DNA of 42,585 nucleotides, from contig JAOUMB010000022.1 in assembly GCA_029881725.1 (NCBI GenBank), positions 1-42,585 of the forward strand, in the 5' to 3' direction. The notes under the pieces were generated by a model that was given only the letters and a program-made list of their open reading frames with translations, did no database searches and was not told the origin of the DNA. Origin of the DNA: Nitrospirota bacterium (GTDB lineage: Bacteria > Nitrospirota > JACRHL01). Each line of letters begins with the position of its first letter. Position 1 is the stretch's first letter. A program made the position numbers and the translations under genes. Positions 15,316 to 23,924 of this stretch are shown here, one piece after another.

Positions 15316-17124
15316 TTAGCGGGATGCCCGCTTGCGCTCGTTTTCGGTCAGCAAGCGCTTGCGCAGGCGCAGGCTTTCCGGGGTGATCTCCACCAGTTCG
15401 TCATCGTCGATGAACTCGATGGCTCGCTCCAGGGTGAGTTCCAGCGCGGGGGACAGGTTGGTGGCCTCGTCGCTGCCCGAAGCGCGGATGTTGGTCAGCT
15501 TCTTGGCTTTGAGGGGGTTCACCGCCAGGTCGTTCTCACGGCTGTGAATGCCGATGATCATGCCTTCGTATACCGGCACGCCCGCGCCGATGAACAGGCG
15601 CCCGCGCTCCTCCAGGTTCCACAGGCCGTAGGCCACGGACTTGCCCTCGGCCATGGACACCAGCACGCCATTCACGCGCCCCGGCAGTTCCTTCAGAAAC
15701 GGGCCGTAGTTGTGGAACAGGTGGTTCAGCACACCGGTGCCGCGGGTGTCGGTCAGGAACTCGGAGGTGTAGCCGATCAGACCGCGGGTGGGGCAGATGA
15801 ATTCGATGCGCACCCGGCCGTCCGGCATCGGCGTCAGGTTTTCCATGCGCGCGCCGCGCTTGCCGAGCTTTTCGATCACCACACCCTGGTATTCACCGTC
15901 CACGTCCACGGTGACGTGCTCGTAGGGCTCCTCGGTTTTTCCGTCCACCTGGCGGGTGATGACGTTGGGGCGGCCCACGGCGATCTCGAATCCCTCGCGG
16001 CGCATGTTCTCCAGCAGGATGGCGATGTGCAGTTCGCCGCGGCCCGATACCTTGAATACCTCGGGCTTGTCGGTGTCCTCCACGCGCATGGCCACGTTGG
16101 TGCGGATTTCCTTGTACAGGCGATCCCGCACCTGGCGGCTGGTGACGAATTTGCCCTCCTTGCCCGCGAAGGGGGAATCGTTGACCCGCACTTCCATGCT
16201 CAGGGTCGGCTCGTCCACACGGATTGGCGGCAGCGGCTCGGGGTGGTCCGGATGGGCGATGGTGTCGCCGATGTCGATCTCGTCGATGCCGGCCACGGCC
16301 ACGATGTCACCCGCCTGGGCGGAGTCCACCGGCACCTGCTCCAGCCCCTTGAACCCCATCAGTTTGGTGATCCGGGCCCGGCCCACGTGGCCTTCACCCA
16401 CCACCGCCACCTGCTGACCGTTGGTGATTCGCCCGTCGGCGATTCGCCCGATCACCACGCGGCCGATGTACTCGTCCCACGCCAGGGTCGTGGCCAGCAT
16501 CTTGAGCGGCGCGTCCGGGTCGCCGGAGGGGGCCTGCACGTGGGACAGAACGGTCTCGAACACGCAGGTCATGTCGATGGCCGGGTCGTCCATGGAGCGC
16601 ATGGCATACCCCTCCTTTGCGGAGGCGAAGATGACCGGGAAGTCGAGCTGCTCGTCGGTGGCGCCCAGGGCGCAGAACAGGTCGAACGTGTCGTTGACCA
16701 CCCGGTCCGGTTCGGCGCCGGGGCGGTCGACCTTGTTTACCACGACGATGGGCTTGAAGCCCATGGCCAGCGCCTTGGCGGTGACGAATTTCGTCTGCGG
16801 CATGGGCCCGTCGAAGGCATCCACCAGCAGCAGCACGCCATCCACCATGTTCAGCACCCGCTCCACCTCGCCACCGAAGTCGGCATGGCCGGGAGTGTCT
16901 ACGATGTTGATCGCGTTGCCCTTCCAGGTGATGGCGGTGTTCTTGGCCAGAATGGTAATGCCGCGCTCCCGCTCCAGGTCGTTGGAGTCCATCACCCGCT
17001 CGGTTACATGCTGGTGGCTGGCGAAGGTGCCTGACTGGCGCAGGAGTTGGTCCACCAGGGTGGTTTTGCCGTGGTCCACGTGGGCGATGATGGCAATGTT
17101 GCGCAGGGCGCGGGGCGATGACAT
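15316..17124 (-). CDS. typA: Ribosome-associated GTPase TypA/BipA
   Basis: 602 residues from the ATG at 17124, the normal length. A translational GTPase that binds the ribosome and supports 50S assembly and stress or low-temperature growth. G1 is AHVDHGKTT (about 14-22), G2 RGITI, G3 [16 protein letters not shown] and G4 [11 protein letters not shown]-like domains III/V and the TypA-specific C-terminal domain follow ([34 protein letters not shown]). A TTG at 17139 would add five residues; neither start has a good ribosome site, and I prefer ATG because the family starts a few residues before [10 protein letters not shown]. The downstream neighbour is the phosphatase-like gene. Confidence 0.96.
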   Translation of the reverse strand: MSSPRALRNIAIIAHVDHGKTTLVDQLLRQSGTFASHQHVTERVMDSNDLERERGITILAKNTAITWKGNAINIVDTPGHADFGGEVERVLNMVDGVLLLVDAFDGPMPQTKFVTAKALAMGFKPIVVVNKVDRPGAEPDRVVNDTFDLFCALGATDEQLDFPVIFASAKEGYAMRSMDDPAIDMTCVFETVLSHVQAPSGDPDAPLKMLATTLAWDEYIGRVVIGRIADGRITNGQQVAVVGEGHVGRARITKLMGFKGLEQVPVDSAQAGDIVAVAGIDEIDIGDTIAHPDHPEPLPPIRVDEPTLSMEVRVNDSPFAGKEGKFVTSRQVRDRLYKEIRTNVAMRVEDTDKPEVFKVSGRGELHIAILLENMRREGFEIAVGRPNVITRQVDGKTEEPYEHVTVDVDGEYQGVVIEKLGKRGARMENLTPMPDGRVRIEFICPTRGLIGYTSEFLTDTRGTGVLNHLFHNYGPFLKELPGRVNGVLVSMAEGKSVAYGLWNLEERGRLFIGAGVPVYEGMIIGIHSRENDLAVNPLKAKKLTNIRASGSDEATNLSPALELTLERAIEFIDDDELVEITPESLRLRKRLLTENERKRASR

Positions 17125-17176
17125 AAGGGAATCAGCCAAATAGGGTCAATAGGGAAGGATCACAAGGGAACCGCGC

Positions 17177-17182
17177 ATTATA
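17177..17182 (-). promoter_or_regulatory. typA promoter -10 element
   Basis: A perfect TATAAT on the minus strand lies about 50 bases before the typA ATG. A TTGCAC occurs upstream (17196-17201) but with only 13 bases of spacing, so the -35 is unclear. Confidence 0.5.
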
Positions 17183-17524
17183 CCTTGGGAATGATGTGCA
17201 AGGGTAGCGCGGTCTTTTTCTTTCCCGTGGCGGGGGATGGGTCACCTCCGCCACGGAGCCGGGGTGGCTCCGCGGGTCAGGCCGGCGAGCATGGGCGATG
17301 AGGGCAGGCACGCTGCCTTTACAGGGCGCCGTTTCCGGTGATACGGTTCCGCTTCGGGACCGAAGCCTCCGGTTACCTGAAGATGCATTCCGGGGTGTGT
17401 TGGCAGCGCGCCCACTTGAAGCAAGCGGGCATTTTGTGTATTGCATCCGTCGCCAGAACGTGGCTGTTCGAAAAACTGGACTGGGCGGGATGTCCCGTCC
17501 CCGCCCCACTTCCGCTGTCTTCAC
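17183..17524 (+). promoter_or_regulatory. Leader region of the polytopic membrane protein gene
   Basis: This is the untranslated space between typA and the plus-strand gene at 17525. A candidate promoter is TTGAAG (17416-17421), 17 bases, TATTGC (17439-17444). Downstream, a 7-bp G+C stem GGGCGGG/CCCGCCC (17483-17489 with 17500-17506) ends 18 bases before the ATG and could affect translation initiation. No gene is seen in the rest. Confidence 0.35.
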
Positions 17525-19387
17525 ATGACAAGCGTCCTGCTCCTGTTTCTTCCCGGCGTCTGGCTGGGCGCCCTGGGCGTTTCGCTCAGGCTGGTAACCC
17601 GTCGTGATGTGGCCGTCCTGATTTCCGTGTCGCTCGGGCTGTCCGCCTGGTTGCTTGGCATTCATGTGGTGAGTCTGGCCCTGAGATCATTTTATCTGGG
17701 GCTGTGGTCCGCCACGCTGGCACTCGGTTGTGCGGGCTACGTGGTCTGGTATCGGGACCTCCGGCGGGTGCCCCGGAATTCCCATGGCGGGGAGGCACCC
17801 ACCCCTTTGTTTGGCAAGTGGGTATGGCGGGGGTGTTTGGCAAGTACGGTAATCATCGCCGTGCTGGTGGGGTTGGGCTGGGGAAACGACCAGCAATACG
17901 TCACGGGCCACCTGTCGGTGATCTCCCAGATGAACAACGGGGTGTATCCACCTCACTTCCTGCAGTTTCCACAGTTCGAATACCGCTACCACTATGGTGT
18001 GAACACGCTTTGCGCCGCTCTTTCCGCGATCCTGCACATGCCGGTGGATCTTACCGTGGACATGGTTGCGGTGCTGGCGTGGGCATACCTCTGGTTACTG
18101 CTCGCCGCCATGGGGGTTGCGATGTTCGGCGGCGGTGTTGCCGCGGCGTTGCTACCGGTTATGGTGACGTGCGCGGGAGGGACGCAGCCCTTTCTTTACC
18201 TGCTGCAGAATGCCTTCCATGGATCCGTTATCGAGGCACTCCTGGTGGCAGTCAATGTCGGCAAGGGGGGGGGCGGGCTGGTCTTTCATCACTTCTTCCA
18301 GCCACCGTTTATGCTGGGCATGGTCCTGATGTTCAGCGTGCTGGTTATCACTGCGTTCCGGCGCCGGGAGGAACGTCTGTATTTCCCGGTGGCCGCAGTT
18401 CTTTTTTTGGCGCTCGGGATTTCGCATATCGTCGTATTTCTGACGGTACTGGCCTGCTGGTTCACTTGGATGACGATTGAGGCGTGGCGATCCGGGCAGC
18501 GGGAATCGTTGCCGTGGATCGCGGGGAGTTTTTTGGGCATCGTGCTTCTGGTTTCCCAGATGCACGGATTTTTTGTTCCCGCTTACGATCCCGAGGCCGG
18601 AGTCCCGTTGGTCCCGAACCGGACGGCTGGCGACTTTGCGTTGTTGGCAACGAACCTGGGGATGTGGATGGGGCTTGTGTTTCCCGCACTCGGGGTGGCC
18701 GGGCTTTTGATCAACCGAAGTTGGCGGGTGTTCTGGTTGCTTTTGCTGGTGGGGTGCTGCGGGGTTTTGCTTTTTCTGCGCTATCCGCACACGTGGGACA
18801 TCGTCAAGTTTGCCGTGGTTGCTTCCATTGCCCTTGGGGTGGGGGTTGCGGCGTTGCTGTATCGCCTGCTGGGTTCCGGATATCGCTGGCGCGTGCCACT
18901 GGTCGGGGTGCTTGTGGTGGCGTGCGTGTTTTCCACCGCTTCCACCGTGGTGGCCAGCCTGGTCCTCCGTCACTACAGCGGGGAACCGCTCAAGTATTAC
19001 CGCATGAAAACGCTGGGTGGGGAACATCTGCTGGCGATGGAGTGGCTGCGCAAAAACGTGCCGGACGGACAGCTGATACTGATGGAGCCCGAACTCGCCC
19101 GTCGGTATAGCGTTTGGGGGGGGGTGGGAACACCGTGGGATGATATTGGGGAACTGCACGGCATACCACGGCAGGTTATCGACAGGCGGGAAGCGTTGAT
19201 GAGACGGCTTTCGATGAATCCGGACGATCATCTGGCCGAGGGGATTCGTTGGCTGCTGGTCACCGGAGAGCGGGACCGGGGCCTGGAAGCGATGGGTTCA
19301 CGCTGGGTACGTGCCGGAAGGGCGCGCCAGATTGCGCTGTCGGAGCGGATTACAGTCTTTGAGATCCTCCCGGCCAATCCGGAATAA
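17525..19387 (+). CDS. Polytopic membrane protein, GT-C glycosyltransferase-like
   Basis: 620 residues with about ten or more hydrophobic segments over the first about 475 residues, starting at residue 3, then a soluble C-terminal part of about 145 residues. The loop at about 140-155 (YPPHFLQFPQFEYRYHYGVN) resembles the Pro/aromatic lumenal loop of GT-C-type polyprenyl-phosphate-sugar transferases. The C-terminal EHLLAMEWLRKNVPDGQLILMEPE resembles the WLR-N-P motif that opens their soluble tail. I do not recognise a specific family, so the GT-C label is inference. The ATG at 17525 was chosen because the first membrane segment begins there, although no ribosome site is obvious; the frame is open upstream to 17441. 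Codon use is less G+C-biased than in neighbours, which may indicate transfer. Confidence 0.7.
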   Translation: MTSVLLLFLPGVWLGALGVSLRLVTRRDVAVLISVSLGLSAWLLGIHVVSLALRSFYLGLWSATLALGCAGYVVWYRDLRRVPRNSHGGEAPTPLFGKWVWRGCLASTVIIAVLVGLGWGNDQQYVTGHLSVISQMNNGVYPPHFLQFPQFEYRYHYGVNTLCAALSAILHMPVDLTVDMVAVLAWAYLWLLLAAMGVAMFGGGVAAALLPVMVTCAGGTQPFLYLLQNAFHGSVIEALLVAVNVGKGGGGLVFHHFFQPPFMLGMVLMFSVLVITAFRRREERLYFPVAAVLFLALGISHIVVFLTVLACWFTWMTIEAWRSGQRESLPWIAGSFLGIVLLVSQMHGFFVPAYDPEAGVPLVPNRTAGDFALLATNLGMWMGLVFPALGVAGLLINRSWRVFWLLLLVGCCGVLLFLRYPHTWDIVKFAVVASIALGVGVAALLYRLLGSGYRWRVPLVGVLVVACVFSTASTVVASLVLRHYSGEPLKYYRMKTLGGEHLLAMEWLRKNVPDGQLILMEPELARRYSVWGGVGTPWDDIGELHGIPRQVIDRREALMRRLSMNPDDHLAEGIRWLLVTGERDRGLEAMGSRWVRAGRARQIALSERITVFEILPANPE

Positions 19388-19812
19388 CCGGTTCGTCAGA
19401 CACGATTGAAGGGATGGCTGGGTGATCGTGCCCGCCACAAGAGGAGGGGCGCGTTCTGGTGGTCATGCCCCGGTTCCCGTGGGCGATGTGCCGACGTTGA
19501 GCGGGAAAGGGGAAAATGGGGCGGAGGTATCGAGGATATCCGCCAGATGATGTCGATGGGGAAGGCTTAAAAGAGAACCGCACCGATACAACGCGGGTGG
19601 GTGGGAATTCCCGGGAAAGAAAAAATTAGTGCCTCCATGGAACTTTTTTGGCTAAAATTAAGTCAAAAAAGAGAGGGGGTGGTGTTCTGTGTGGTGACGC
19701 TTCGGGCGTGCCTTGCGCCTTGCGGTTGGGCATGCCCGTGTTGGCGTCCAGGAGCACGCCATCGGCTTCCGGCGAGCATGCCGTTGGATTGCCAGCCTGA
19801 AGAGCGAGGACC
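19388..19812 (+). promoter_or_regulatory. 425-base gap with an A/T-rich dyad before the DUF1796 gene
   Basis: No gene is supported. CTTTTTTG (19643-19650) and CAAAAAAG (19664-19671) form an 8-bp perfect dyad around 13 A/T-rich bases that include TAAAAT (19653-19658), a possible -10. The palindrome GGGAATTCCC lies at 19603-19612. The remainder, to the ATG at 19813, is an unremarkable G+C-rich leader. Confidence 0.3.
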
Positions 19813-20445
19813 ATGAGTCATCCTGACGTAATAAACCTTTTGATGGGCGATCGCTCCCGGTACGAGATCATTCCGTTGGGAACCAACTGTGCGCCGTCGC
19901 ACTTTTTGCGCGCGATCGGGCTGCGGACAACGGCGCTGCCCTTCGATTGGAACGTGACCCCGGTGCGGACGTCCATCGAGCTGATCAAAAATGGATTTTC
20001 GGACTTTTTCGACATCGGGAATCTGATTTTTCTCCCGCCGGTGTTCCGCCTCCTTTTTGACGAGAAGGGGGTTGAACTGGAAATGAAGAACGACATTATC
20101 ACGCCCGTGGTATGCAGAAAATACAACATGTTGTTCCCCCATGATCTGCCAGAGGATTACCGGAAATCCATCGACGACGTGAAGGAAAAGTACAGCCGGA
20201 GAATTGCCCGCCTTACCGAATTGTTGCACTCGGACAGGCATTTGATTTTTGTCCACCACGATGAGCGGCTGAATGATTGGCAGGAAAGCCAGTACATGGC
20301 ATCCCTGAACCGCCGCTTTATAAATCCCCATGCGACGTGGAAGAAAGACCTTTCTGCCGTGCTGGACGAGCAGTATCCGGTTCCGGGGTATTCACTGCTG
20401 GAACTCTCCGAGTTCAGGTCAATCATTGAAGGATTTTGCCGTTAG
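19813..20445 (+). CDS. DUF1796-family putative cysteine peptidase
   Basis: 210 residues. The N-terminal IIPLGTNCAPSHFLRAIGLR followed by PFDWNVTP (Phe44-Asp45-Trp46) is the DUF1796 signature. Cys26 is the predicted nucleophile and His110 (MLFPHDLP) the likely partner; HHDERLNDW occurs later. No signal peptide is seen, so it is cytoplasmic if active. Family members have no settled function and often lie in surface-polysaccharide loci, which fits the GT-C-like membrane protein just upstream. GAGGA lies 3 bases before the ATG. A+T content is higher than in flanking genes. Confidence 0.75.
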   Translation: MSHPDVINLLMGDRSRYEIIPLGTNCAPSHFLRAIGLRTTALPFDWNVTPVRTSIELIKNGFSDFFDIGNLIFLPPVFRLLFDEKGVELEMKNDIITPVVCRKYNMLFPHDLPEDYRKSIDDVKEKYSRRIARLTELLHSDRHLIFVHHDERLNDWQESQYMASLNRRFINPHATWKKDLSAVLDEQYPVPGYSLLELSEFRSIIEGFCR

Positions 20446-20481
20446 CGTATACGGATTGATCCGTTAAAAAGTGAGTAAGCC

Positions 20482-21216
20482 GTGTGTGTTTCAATCCTTG
20501 CGGACCGGTTTACCGATTTGATCGGTGAACGTTTTCAGTTGGTTTTCGCGCGTTTATTCGGGGCGGGAGGGGGAGGACTGTCCTCCATTTCCCGGCGGGC
20601 AAGCGTGATTGGCTGGGTTCTGTTCTTCGCGCTGGTTTGCGCGGGGTCCGCAATGGCCGGCGAGTTCGCCCCGGAGGAAGTGGAGATCCTCCACCTGCGC
20701 TCCGGCTTCCCCCTTGCGGGCACTCACATGGAAATCGGCTGCGCCTCGTGCCATGAGGGGGAGCATTTTGAGGACGTCCCCACCCGGTGTGCCGGGTGTC
20801 ACACTCCGGCCGGAGCGGTTCCGGCATCGGTCCCTTCGGCGCGCCATCTTCCGAGCAGTGATGATTGTGATGCATGCCATACGGAAGATCGGTGGGAAAG
20901 GCAGGCGGTGGTCGAGCACGCGGCCGTGCGCGGTGAGTGCCGCCGCTGCCACGACGGCCGGGTGGCGGCGGGCAAAGTGCGGGGGCACGTGGTGAGTGGC
21001 GACAACTGCGGCGCCTGTCACACGTCTCCATTCAGCTTCGGCAACGCCCGCTACAGCCACGCGGGGATCGCCCAGCCGTGCGGCGACTGCCATAACGGGA
21101 TGGCCGCGGTCGGTCTGCCGCCGGGCCATATGGATTCCGCCACTACCTGTAATACCTGTCACGCCACGGAAACCTGGCAACCGAAGGCGGCGATCGTTGC
21201 CCTGTCGCCCCGGTAA
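20482..21216 (+). CDS. Seven-haem periplasmic c-type cytochrome
   Basis: 244 residues with seven CxxCH motifs (CASCH, CAGCH, CDACH, CRRCH, CGACH, CGDCH, CNTCH). They are spaced in repeating units with extra His residues (HLRSGF, HLPSS, HAAV, HVVS, HAGI, HMDS) that are likely distal ligands, as in cytochrome c3/c7-type proteins. A hydrophobic segment (VIGWVLFFALVCAGSAMA) followed by GEF gives export, either as a cleaved signal or an anchor. It would carry electrons in the periplasm. The GTG start at 20482 gives an unusually long, about 40-residue region before the hydrophobic core, with only a weak ribosome site; a later non-ATG start is possible. It lies 36 bases after the DUF1796 gene. No dedicated terminal reductase is nearby. 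Confidence 0.88.
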   Translation: MCVSILADRFTDLIGERFQLVFARLFGAGGGGLSSISRRASVIGWVLFFALVCAGSAMAGEFAPEEVEILHLRSGFPLAGTHMEIGCASCHEGEHFEDVPTRCAGCHTPAGAVPASVPSARHLPSSDDCDACHTEDRWERQAVVEHAAVRGECRRCHDGRVAAGKVRGHVVSGDNCGACHTSPFSFGNARYSHAGIAQPCGDCHNGMAAVGLPPGHMDSATTCNTCHATETWQPKAAIVALSPR

Positions 21217-21408
21217 AAGAGCCTTTGCCTGTTGAAAGGCGGGCCCGATGTGGCCCACGATCCGGGCTGAAAGGCCGTCGGTCCGAGTGCGGGTAGGCGC
21301 AAATAAAGTGATTGAAAAATAAAGAGTTCAAGAACGTGGTTCGTGGTCAAGTTCTGGTCGCGATGTCCCGATAGGACAGGATTCTTTTTCCGCATCAGGA
21401 GGCGATCC

Positions 21409-21828
21409 ATGACCCCGGACCAGATTCAACTGATCAAGAACACCTGGCTGAAGGTGTTCCCCATTTCCGAGCAGGCGGCGGCGATGTTCTACAACCGGCT
21501 GTTCGAGATCGAACCCTCGGTGAAATCCCTGTTCAAGGGCGACATGCAGGCCCAGGGGGTCAAGCTGATGACCACCATCAGCCTGGTGGTGGGCAGCCTG
21601 GACGCACTGGAAAATATTCTGCCGGCCGTGCAGCAACTGGGCCGCGACCATGTGGCCTATGGTGTGGTTGACGCCCACTATCAGCCGGTGGGTGAGGCGC
21701 TGCTGTGGACGCTGGAGCAGGGCATCGGCGACGACTTTACCCCGGCAGTGAAAGAGGCCTGGGCTACCGCGTACACCACGTTGGCCACCGTGATGATGGA
21801 CGCCGCCCGCGAGGTTCCCGCCGCCTGA
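21409..21828 (+). CDS. Single-domain globin (Vitreoscilla haemoglobin/flavohaemoglobin-like)
   Basis: 139 residues, one globin domain with no reductase part. Proximal His81 lies in LGRDHVAYGVVDAHYQPVGEALL, the F-helix pattern of flavohaemoglobin-type globins. Tyr28 (MFYNRLF) is the probable B10 residue and Phe42 the CD1 residue. It binds O2 or NO in the cytoplasm; detoxification or O2 supply is the usual role. AGGAGG lies 6 bases before the ATG, so the start is firm, and the open frame further upstream is discarded. The leader has a TTGAA-N10-TTCAA dyad (21312-21331) and a nearby GAAC/GTTC pair that could bind a regulator. Confidence 0.93.
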   Translation: MTPDQIQLIKNTWLKVFPISEQAAAMFYNRLFEIEPSVKSLFKGDMQAQGVKLMTTISLVVGSLDALENILPAVQQLGRDHVAYGVVDAHYQPVGEALLWTLEQGIGDDFTPAVKEAWATAYTTLATVMMDAAREVPAA

Positions 21829-21969
21829 CGATGATCCGGGTTCCGATCCGGCCTGGCCACCACATCTTCGGGGGGTGGCGGGGACGGGGCGGCGGCAACG
21901 GGGGGGTGCCCCTCCGGGTGGGTCGCCCTACGGACCTGGGGATGGTGTTCCGTGGTGGTGGATGGGTCG

Positions 21970-21978
21970 TGATATAAT
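21970..21978 (+). promoter_or_regulatory. Extended -10 promoter of the tol operon
   Basis: TGATATAAT contains a perfect TATAAT (21973-21978) and the upstream TG of extended -10 promoters. The transcript would start about 80-85 bases before the tolR TTG start. The -35 region is poor. Confidence 0.5.
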
Positions 21979-22067
21979 CGCTTCCGCGTCGCCCGTTGGG
22001 CGGCCCCGGGCGTGGTGGACAAGCCCCGCGCCAGCGACTTTCCCTCTTTTTATAGAGCCCGCCCACA

Positions 22068-22475
22068 TTGGACGTCGATCCCAAGGACCGCCGCTACCTG
22101 TCCGAAATCAACGTGGTTCCACTGGTGGACGTGGTGCTGGTGTTGCTGATCATCTTCATGATCACCGCGCCGCTCCTCTACCGGGGCATTGATATCGAAC
22201 TGCCGGCCAGCGAAATCAACACCATCAAACCCACCGAGCGGGTGGTGGTGACGGTGGAGAAGGACGGCAAGGTGTTCGTGGACAAGCAGAGGGTGCCGCC
22301 CCACACCCTGGTGCCGTTCTTCCGCAGTCTGGCCCAGGAAAAACCGGAAGCCGCCGTCTACCTGCGCGCCGATCAGGGCGTGCCCTATGGCGTGGTGGTG
22401 ACCGTGATGGATGCCATCAAGCAGGCGGGGATTTCGCAACTGGGAATGGTCACCGAGCCGCAGACGAAGCGTTGA
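22068..22475 (+). CDS. tolR: TolR/ExbD-family inner-membrane protein
   Basis: 135 residues. After a short cytoplasmic tail comes EINVVPLVDVVLVLLIIFMITAP, the TolR/ExbD membrane helix with its conserved Asp in PLVDV. The periplasmic domain follows (ELPAS, VVVTVEKDGKVFVD, YLRADQGVPYGVVVTVMDAIKQAGI). TolR works with TolQ to use the proton-motive force to drive TolA and to recycle Pal at the septum. The start is TTG: an in-frame TAG lies five codons upstream and no ATG precedes the helix. No tolQ lies upstream; the previous gene is a globin. The stop overlaps the tolB TTG start as TTGA. Confidence 0.93.
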   Translation: MDVDPKDRRYLSEINVVPLVDVVLVLLIIFMITAPLLYRGIDIELPASEINTIKPTERVVVTVEKDGKVFVDKQRVPPHTLVPFFRSLAQEKPEAAVYLRADQGVPYGVVVTVMDAIKQAGISQLGMVTEPQTKR

Positions 22476-23803
22476 TCCGCCGTATCGCCAAGGGAGCCTT
22501 GGCCCTGGCCCTGATCGGGGCCGCGGTCGTGGAGATGATTGCGCCGCTGCCCGCAGCCTCCGCCGATGACGTGTGGCTGCGCAGCTATCGTGATGTGGCC
22601 TCGCGGGTGCCGGTGGGGGTGCTGGGGGTGGTGGGGCAGCCGGGCCTGGACGTCCCACTGGGTGAAACCCGAGAAGTGTTGATGGCCGACCTGCGCCGCT
22701 CCGGCGTGTTCACCGCGCGGGATCTGGAACTGCACATGGCCGCCCCTCCGGACGAGACGCTGGGGCCGGTCCGTATCCGCGACATGGGCCTGTCCGAAGC
22801 CGTCGATGTGATGGTATGGGCCAGCCTCAGCCGGGACGAACTGGGCCGTTTTACCCTGCACAGCCAGGTATTCGATGCCGCACGCGGCAAAATGATCATC
22901 GAAAAACGCCAGCGCGCCCCGGAGAGCCAGTTGCGCGAGCTGACCCACCGTCTGGTGGGGGAAATCATTCACCATTACACCGGCGAATACGGCATCACCC
23001 GCAGCCGCATCGCCTTCGTGAGCGACCTGACCGGCACCAAGGAAGTGTTTGTCATGGATCATGACGGGTACGCTCCCAAGCGGGTCACCGCCGACCGGAA
23101 CATCGGACTGACCCCGGCCCTGGCCCAAGGGGCGAAAACCGTCCTGTACGCCAGCCAGAAAAGCGGCAACTGGCGCATTTACAAGCTCGACCTGGATAGT
23201 GGCGTGCGCTCGGTGGCGTTTTCGTCCCAAGGGCTTTCGATGACCCCGGTGTGGCATCCGGAGGGCAACGGTTTTGCCGTCACCGGCTCCGAACAGGGAA
23301 GCCGGGAGATCTACCACGTGACCGGCGACGGCCGGGTGATCCAGTTGACCAATCACCGGGCCGATGATCTGTCGCCCACCTGGTCGGCGGATGGGCGACT
23401 CATCGCCTTTACCTCCAACCGGGGCGGAAACCCACAGATTTATGTCATGAACGCGGGGGGCGGGCGAGCCAAGCGGATCACCTTTGGCGGCGACTACAAC
23501 AGTGAGCCGGACTGGTCGCCCACCGGCGAATTGATCGCCTACACCTGCCGCAGCGGCCAATGGTTCAAAATCTGCGTTACCACCCCGGATGGGCGTAACA
23601 ACCGGCAGATCAGCCCGGATGGGGACTGGGACGACGAAAGCCCGTCGTTTTCGCCGGACGGTCGCCACATTGCGTTTGCCTCCACCCGGGGTGGGCGGCA
23701 GGATATCTATCTGATGAGCCCGGACGGTGGCGACGTGGAGCGGGTCACCTATAATGGCGCCAATAACACCAGCCCGGACTGGGCCAGTGAGGTGGACAGA
23801 TAG
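22472..23803 (+). CDS. tolB: Tol-Pal periplasmic protein TolB
   Basis: 443 residues, normal for TolB. A signal peptide of about 30 residues is followed by the N-terminal alpha/beta domain (VGVLGVVGQPG, FTARDLELHM). A six-bladed propeller from about 165 has repeated units of the WSADGRLIAFTSNRGGNPQIY type, with NRGG, ADGR, FSPDGRHIAF and DIYLMSPDGG. TolB binds Pal and TolA in the periplasm. The TTG start (22472) overlaps the tolR stop by four bases. The A+T-rich 3' flank may hold a secondary promoter for pal. Confidence 0.95.
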   Translation: MIRRIAKGALALALIGAAVVEMIAPLPAASADDVWLRSYRDVASRVPVGVLGVVGQPGLDVPLGETREVLMADLRRSGVFTARDLELHMAAPPDETLGPVRIRDMGLSEAVDVMVWASLSRDELGRFTLHSQVFDAARGKMIIEKRQRAPESQLRELTHRLVGEIIHHYTGEYGITRSRIAFVSDLTGTKEVFVMDHDGYAPKRVTADRNIGLTPALAQGAKTVLYASQKSGNWRIYKLDLDSGVRSVAFSSQGLSMTPVWHPEGNGFAVTGSEQGSREIYHVTGDGRVIQLTNHRADDLSPTWSADGRLIAFTSNRGGNPQIYVMNAGGGRAKRITFGGDYNSEPDWSPTGELIAYTCRSGQWFKICVTTPDGRNNRQISPDGDWDDESPSFSPDGRHIAFASTRGGRQDIYLMSPDGGDVERVTYNGANNTSPDWASEVDR

Positions 23804-23924
23804 CGTTCGAGTATTTTTTTTCATAAAGTTGCATCCGGGGCTTGGGTGTTCGGATAAAAATTAGGTACAGTCTTGGGAAACTCCGGGAAATATCCCGGGT
23901 TAAACAGTGAGGGAGAGGGAACAA

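Noticed and set aside
15544-17034. Plus-strand frame opposite typA
   Set aside because: Antisense shadow rich in His/Val/Asp; TypA motifs are on the minus strand.
20451-20464. ACGGA-N4-TCCGT hairpin after the DUF1796 gene as a terminator
   Set aside because: Only 5 bp and followed by A-rich rather than T-rich sequence.
22385-23824. Minus-strand frame opposite tolB
   Set aside because: Antisense shadow; TolB propeller repeats and signal peptide are on the plus strand.
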